The notes beneath the pieces were generated by a model that searched no databases, was not told where the DNA came from, and saw nothing but the letters and a program-made list of their open reading frames with translations. The translations under genes were made by a program, and so were the position numbers. 6,407 nt of DNA from Caldifarciminota bacterium (lineage in GTDB: Bacteria; Hydrothermota; Hydrothermia; B15-G9; WFZT01): the NCBI GenBank assembly GCA_026986235.1, contig JALSOY010000259.1, forward strand, positions 1 to 6,407. Direction: 5' to 3'. This document shows positions 5,643 through 6,407 of this stretch, one piece after another. Positions within the stretch are counted from its first letter, which is position 1. Each line of letters opens with the position of its first letter.

Positions 5643-6407
5643 ATGGTTAAGACGAAAGTGATAAAGATTGGAAATGTTGAAATTGGTGGAGGCAAACCCC
5701 TTGCGCTGATTGCCGGTCCGTGTGTTATTGAGTCAGAAAAACTCGTTATGCAGGTGGCAGAAGAGATAAAAAAGATTACCGACGACCTCGGTATCGGATT
5801 TATATTCAAGTCATCCTATGCGAAGGACAATAGATCCAGCGTGAGAAACTACTATGGACCGGGAGTTGTGGAGGGAACTAAAATTCTGAGGAAGGTTAAA
5901 GAAACATTTGGGATACCCGTCCTTTCTGATGTCCATTATCCCGACGAGGTACCGATTGCGGCTGAAGTGCTCGATGTTATTCAGATACCGGCATTTTTAT
6001 CCATGCAGACCCGTTTGACTCTGGAGGTGGCGAAGACAGGGAAGGTGGTGAATGTGAAAAAGGGTCAATTTCTTGCCCCGCAGGATGTAAAGAATATCGT
6101 TGGAAAGATTGAGTCAACTGGAAACCGCAACATTCTTTTGACCGAGCGCGGTACTTCTTTTGGATACCACAACCTCGTTGTTGACATGAGGTCCTTTAGA
6201 ATAATGCAGAAAACGGGTTACCCTGTGGTGTTTGATGTAACCCATACCGTCAGAGTTTACGGGATACCTTCGTCTGATCCAAGGGGCGGTCAGCCGGAAT
6301 TTATCGAACCTCTTGCAAGGGCGGGTGTGGGCGCTGGAATTGATGCCATATTCATTGAGACTCACCCAAATCCACCTGAAGCCCTTTCTGACGCTGCAAG
6401 TATGCTT
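5643..6407 (+). CDS. kdsA: 3-deoxy-8-phosphooctulonate synthase-like protein (KdsA), 3' end cut by window
   Basis: KDO8P synthase condenses phosphoenolpyruvate with arabinose 5-phosphate in the cytosol, the first committed step towards KDO of lipopolysaccharide. 255 residues are present; the family is usually about 270-285, so about 20 are missing beyond the edge. Family segments are AGPCVIES (24-31), FKSS (55-58), SDVH (95-98), QIPAFL (114-119), VNVKKGQFLAP (136-146), ERGTSFGYHNLVVDMR (168-183), FDVTH (197-201) and FIETHP (237-242). Cys27, His201, Glu239 and Asp250 match the four metal ligands of the metal-dependent class (as in Aquifex). Several normally conserved stretches differ: AKDNRSS (60-66) instead of DKANRSS, SMQTR (120-124) instead of CRQTD, and GGQPE where GGxRE is usual. 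It may be a divergent KdsA or a related sugar-acid synthase. The ATG at 5643 aligns with the E. coli KdsA N terminus; no Shine-Dalgarno site is visible. Confidence 0.88.
   Translation, partial: MVKTKVIKIGNVEIGGGKPLALIAGPCVIESEKLVMQVAEEIKKITDDLGIGFIFKSSYAKDNRSSVRNYYGPGVVEGTKILRKVKETFGIPVLSDVHYPDEVPIAAEVLDVIQIPAFLSMQTRLTLEVAKTGKVVNVKKGQFLAPQDVKNIVGKIESTGNRNILLTERGTSFGYHNLVVDMRSFRIMQKTGYPVVFDVTHTVRVYGIPSSDPRGGQPEFIEPLARAGVGAGIDAIFIETHPNPPEALSDAASML

Noticed and set aside
5351..5809. Open minus-strand frame of 152 codons reaching into the obg-kdsA gap
   Set aside because: More than a third is antisense to kdsA, and the rest reads through the repeat and hairpin region. The product is proline/serine/isoleucine-rich with no recognisable family.
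6114..6365. Open minus-strand frame of 83 codons
   Set aside because: Fully antisense to the kdsA-like gene at highly conserved residues.

Overview
The window looks like chromosomal DNA of a Gram-negative bacterium. An outer membrane is implied by a 3-deoxy-D-manno-octulosonate-8-phosphate (KDO8P) synthase-like gene at the right edge. Fe-S enzymes (serine dehydratase, an aconitase-family hydro-lyase) suggest an anaerobic or low-oxygen amino-acid metabolism. Proteins rich in Lys, Glu, Ile and Val would fit a thermophile or a deep-branching lineage, but I cannot name the taxon. No transposase, integrase, tRNA, rRNA or CRISPR array was seen.

Layout. Positions 1-476 (+) hold the 3' part of a protein that may be a metallo-beta-lactamase-fold relative without metal ligands. 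It converges on, and overlaps by 14 bp, a compact minus-strand operon. Read in the direction of transcription (right to left) the operon is: obg GTPase (5259-4264), a HEAT-repeat protein (4297-3806), an HD-domain phosphohydrolase (3802-3272), an aconitase-family large subunit of LeuC type (3268-2003), L-serine dehydratase beta (sdaAB, 2006-1347) and alpha (sdaAA, 1350-463). Every junction is either an overlap (34, 4 and 4 bp) or a 3-bp gap, so the six genes are very probably one transcript with translational coupling. A 383-bp region (5260-5642) separates obg from the divergent kdsA-like gene (5643 to the right edge, + strand). It contains a C5/G5 palindromic repeat pair, a GC hairpin followed by a T-run, and promoter-like boxes facing both ways.

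How the genes may work together. SdaAA and SdaAB form a two-subunit [4Fe-4S] serine dehydratase giving pyruvate and ammonia. LeuC needs a small subunit (LeuD) that is not in the window. Placing LeuC beside serine dehydratase would fit a serine to pyruvate to citramalate/branched 2-oxoacid route, but that is inference. The upstream half of the operon (Obg, HEAT, HD) is a ribosome/stress GTPase with two small partners of unknown function. The points most worth a second look are the kdsA-like protein, which keeps all four expected metal ligands but departs from several normally conserved active-site segments; the LeuC-serine dehydratase linkage without LeuD; a perfect 30-bp GC palindrome inside sdaAA; the switchable hairpins in the divergent intergenic region; and the promoter-like boxes placed for leaderless translation of both obg and kdsA.
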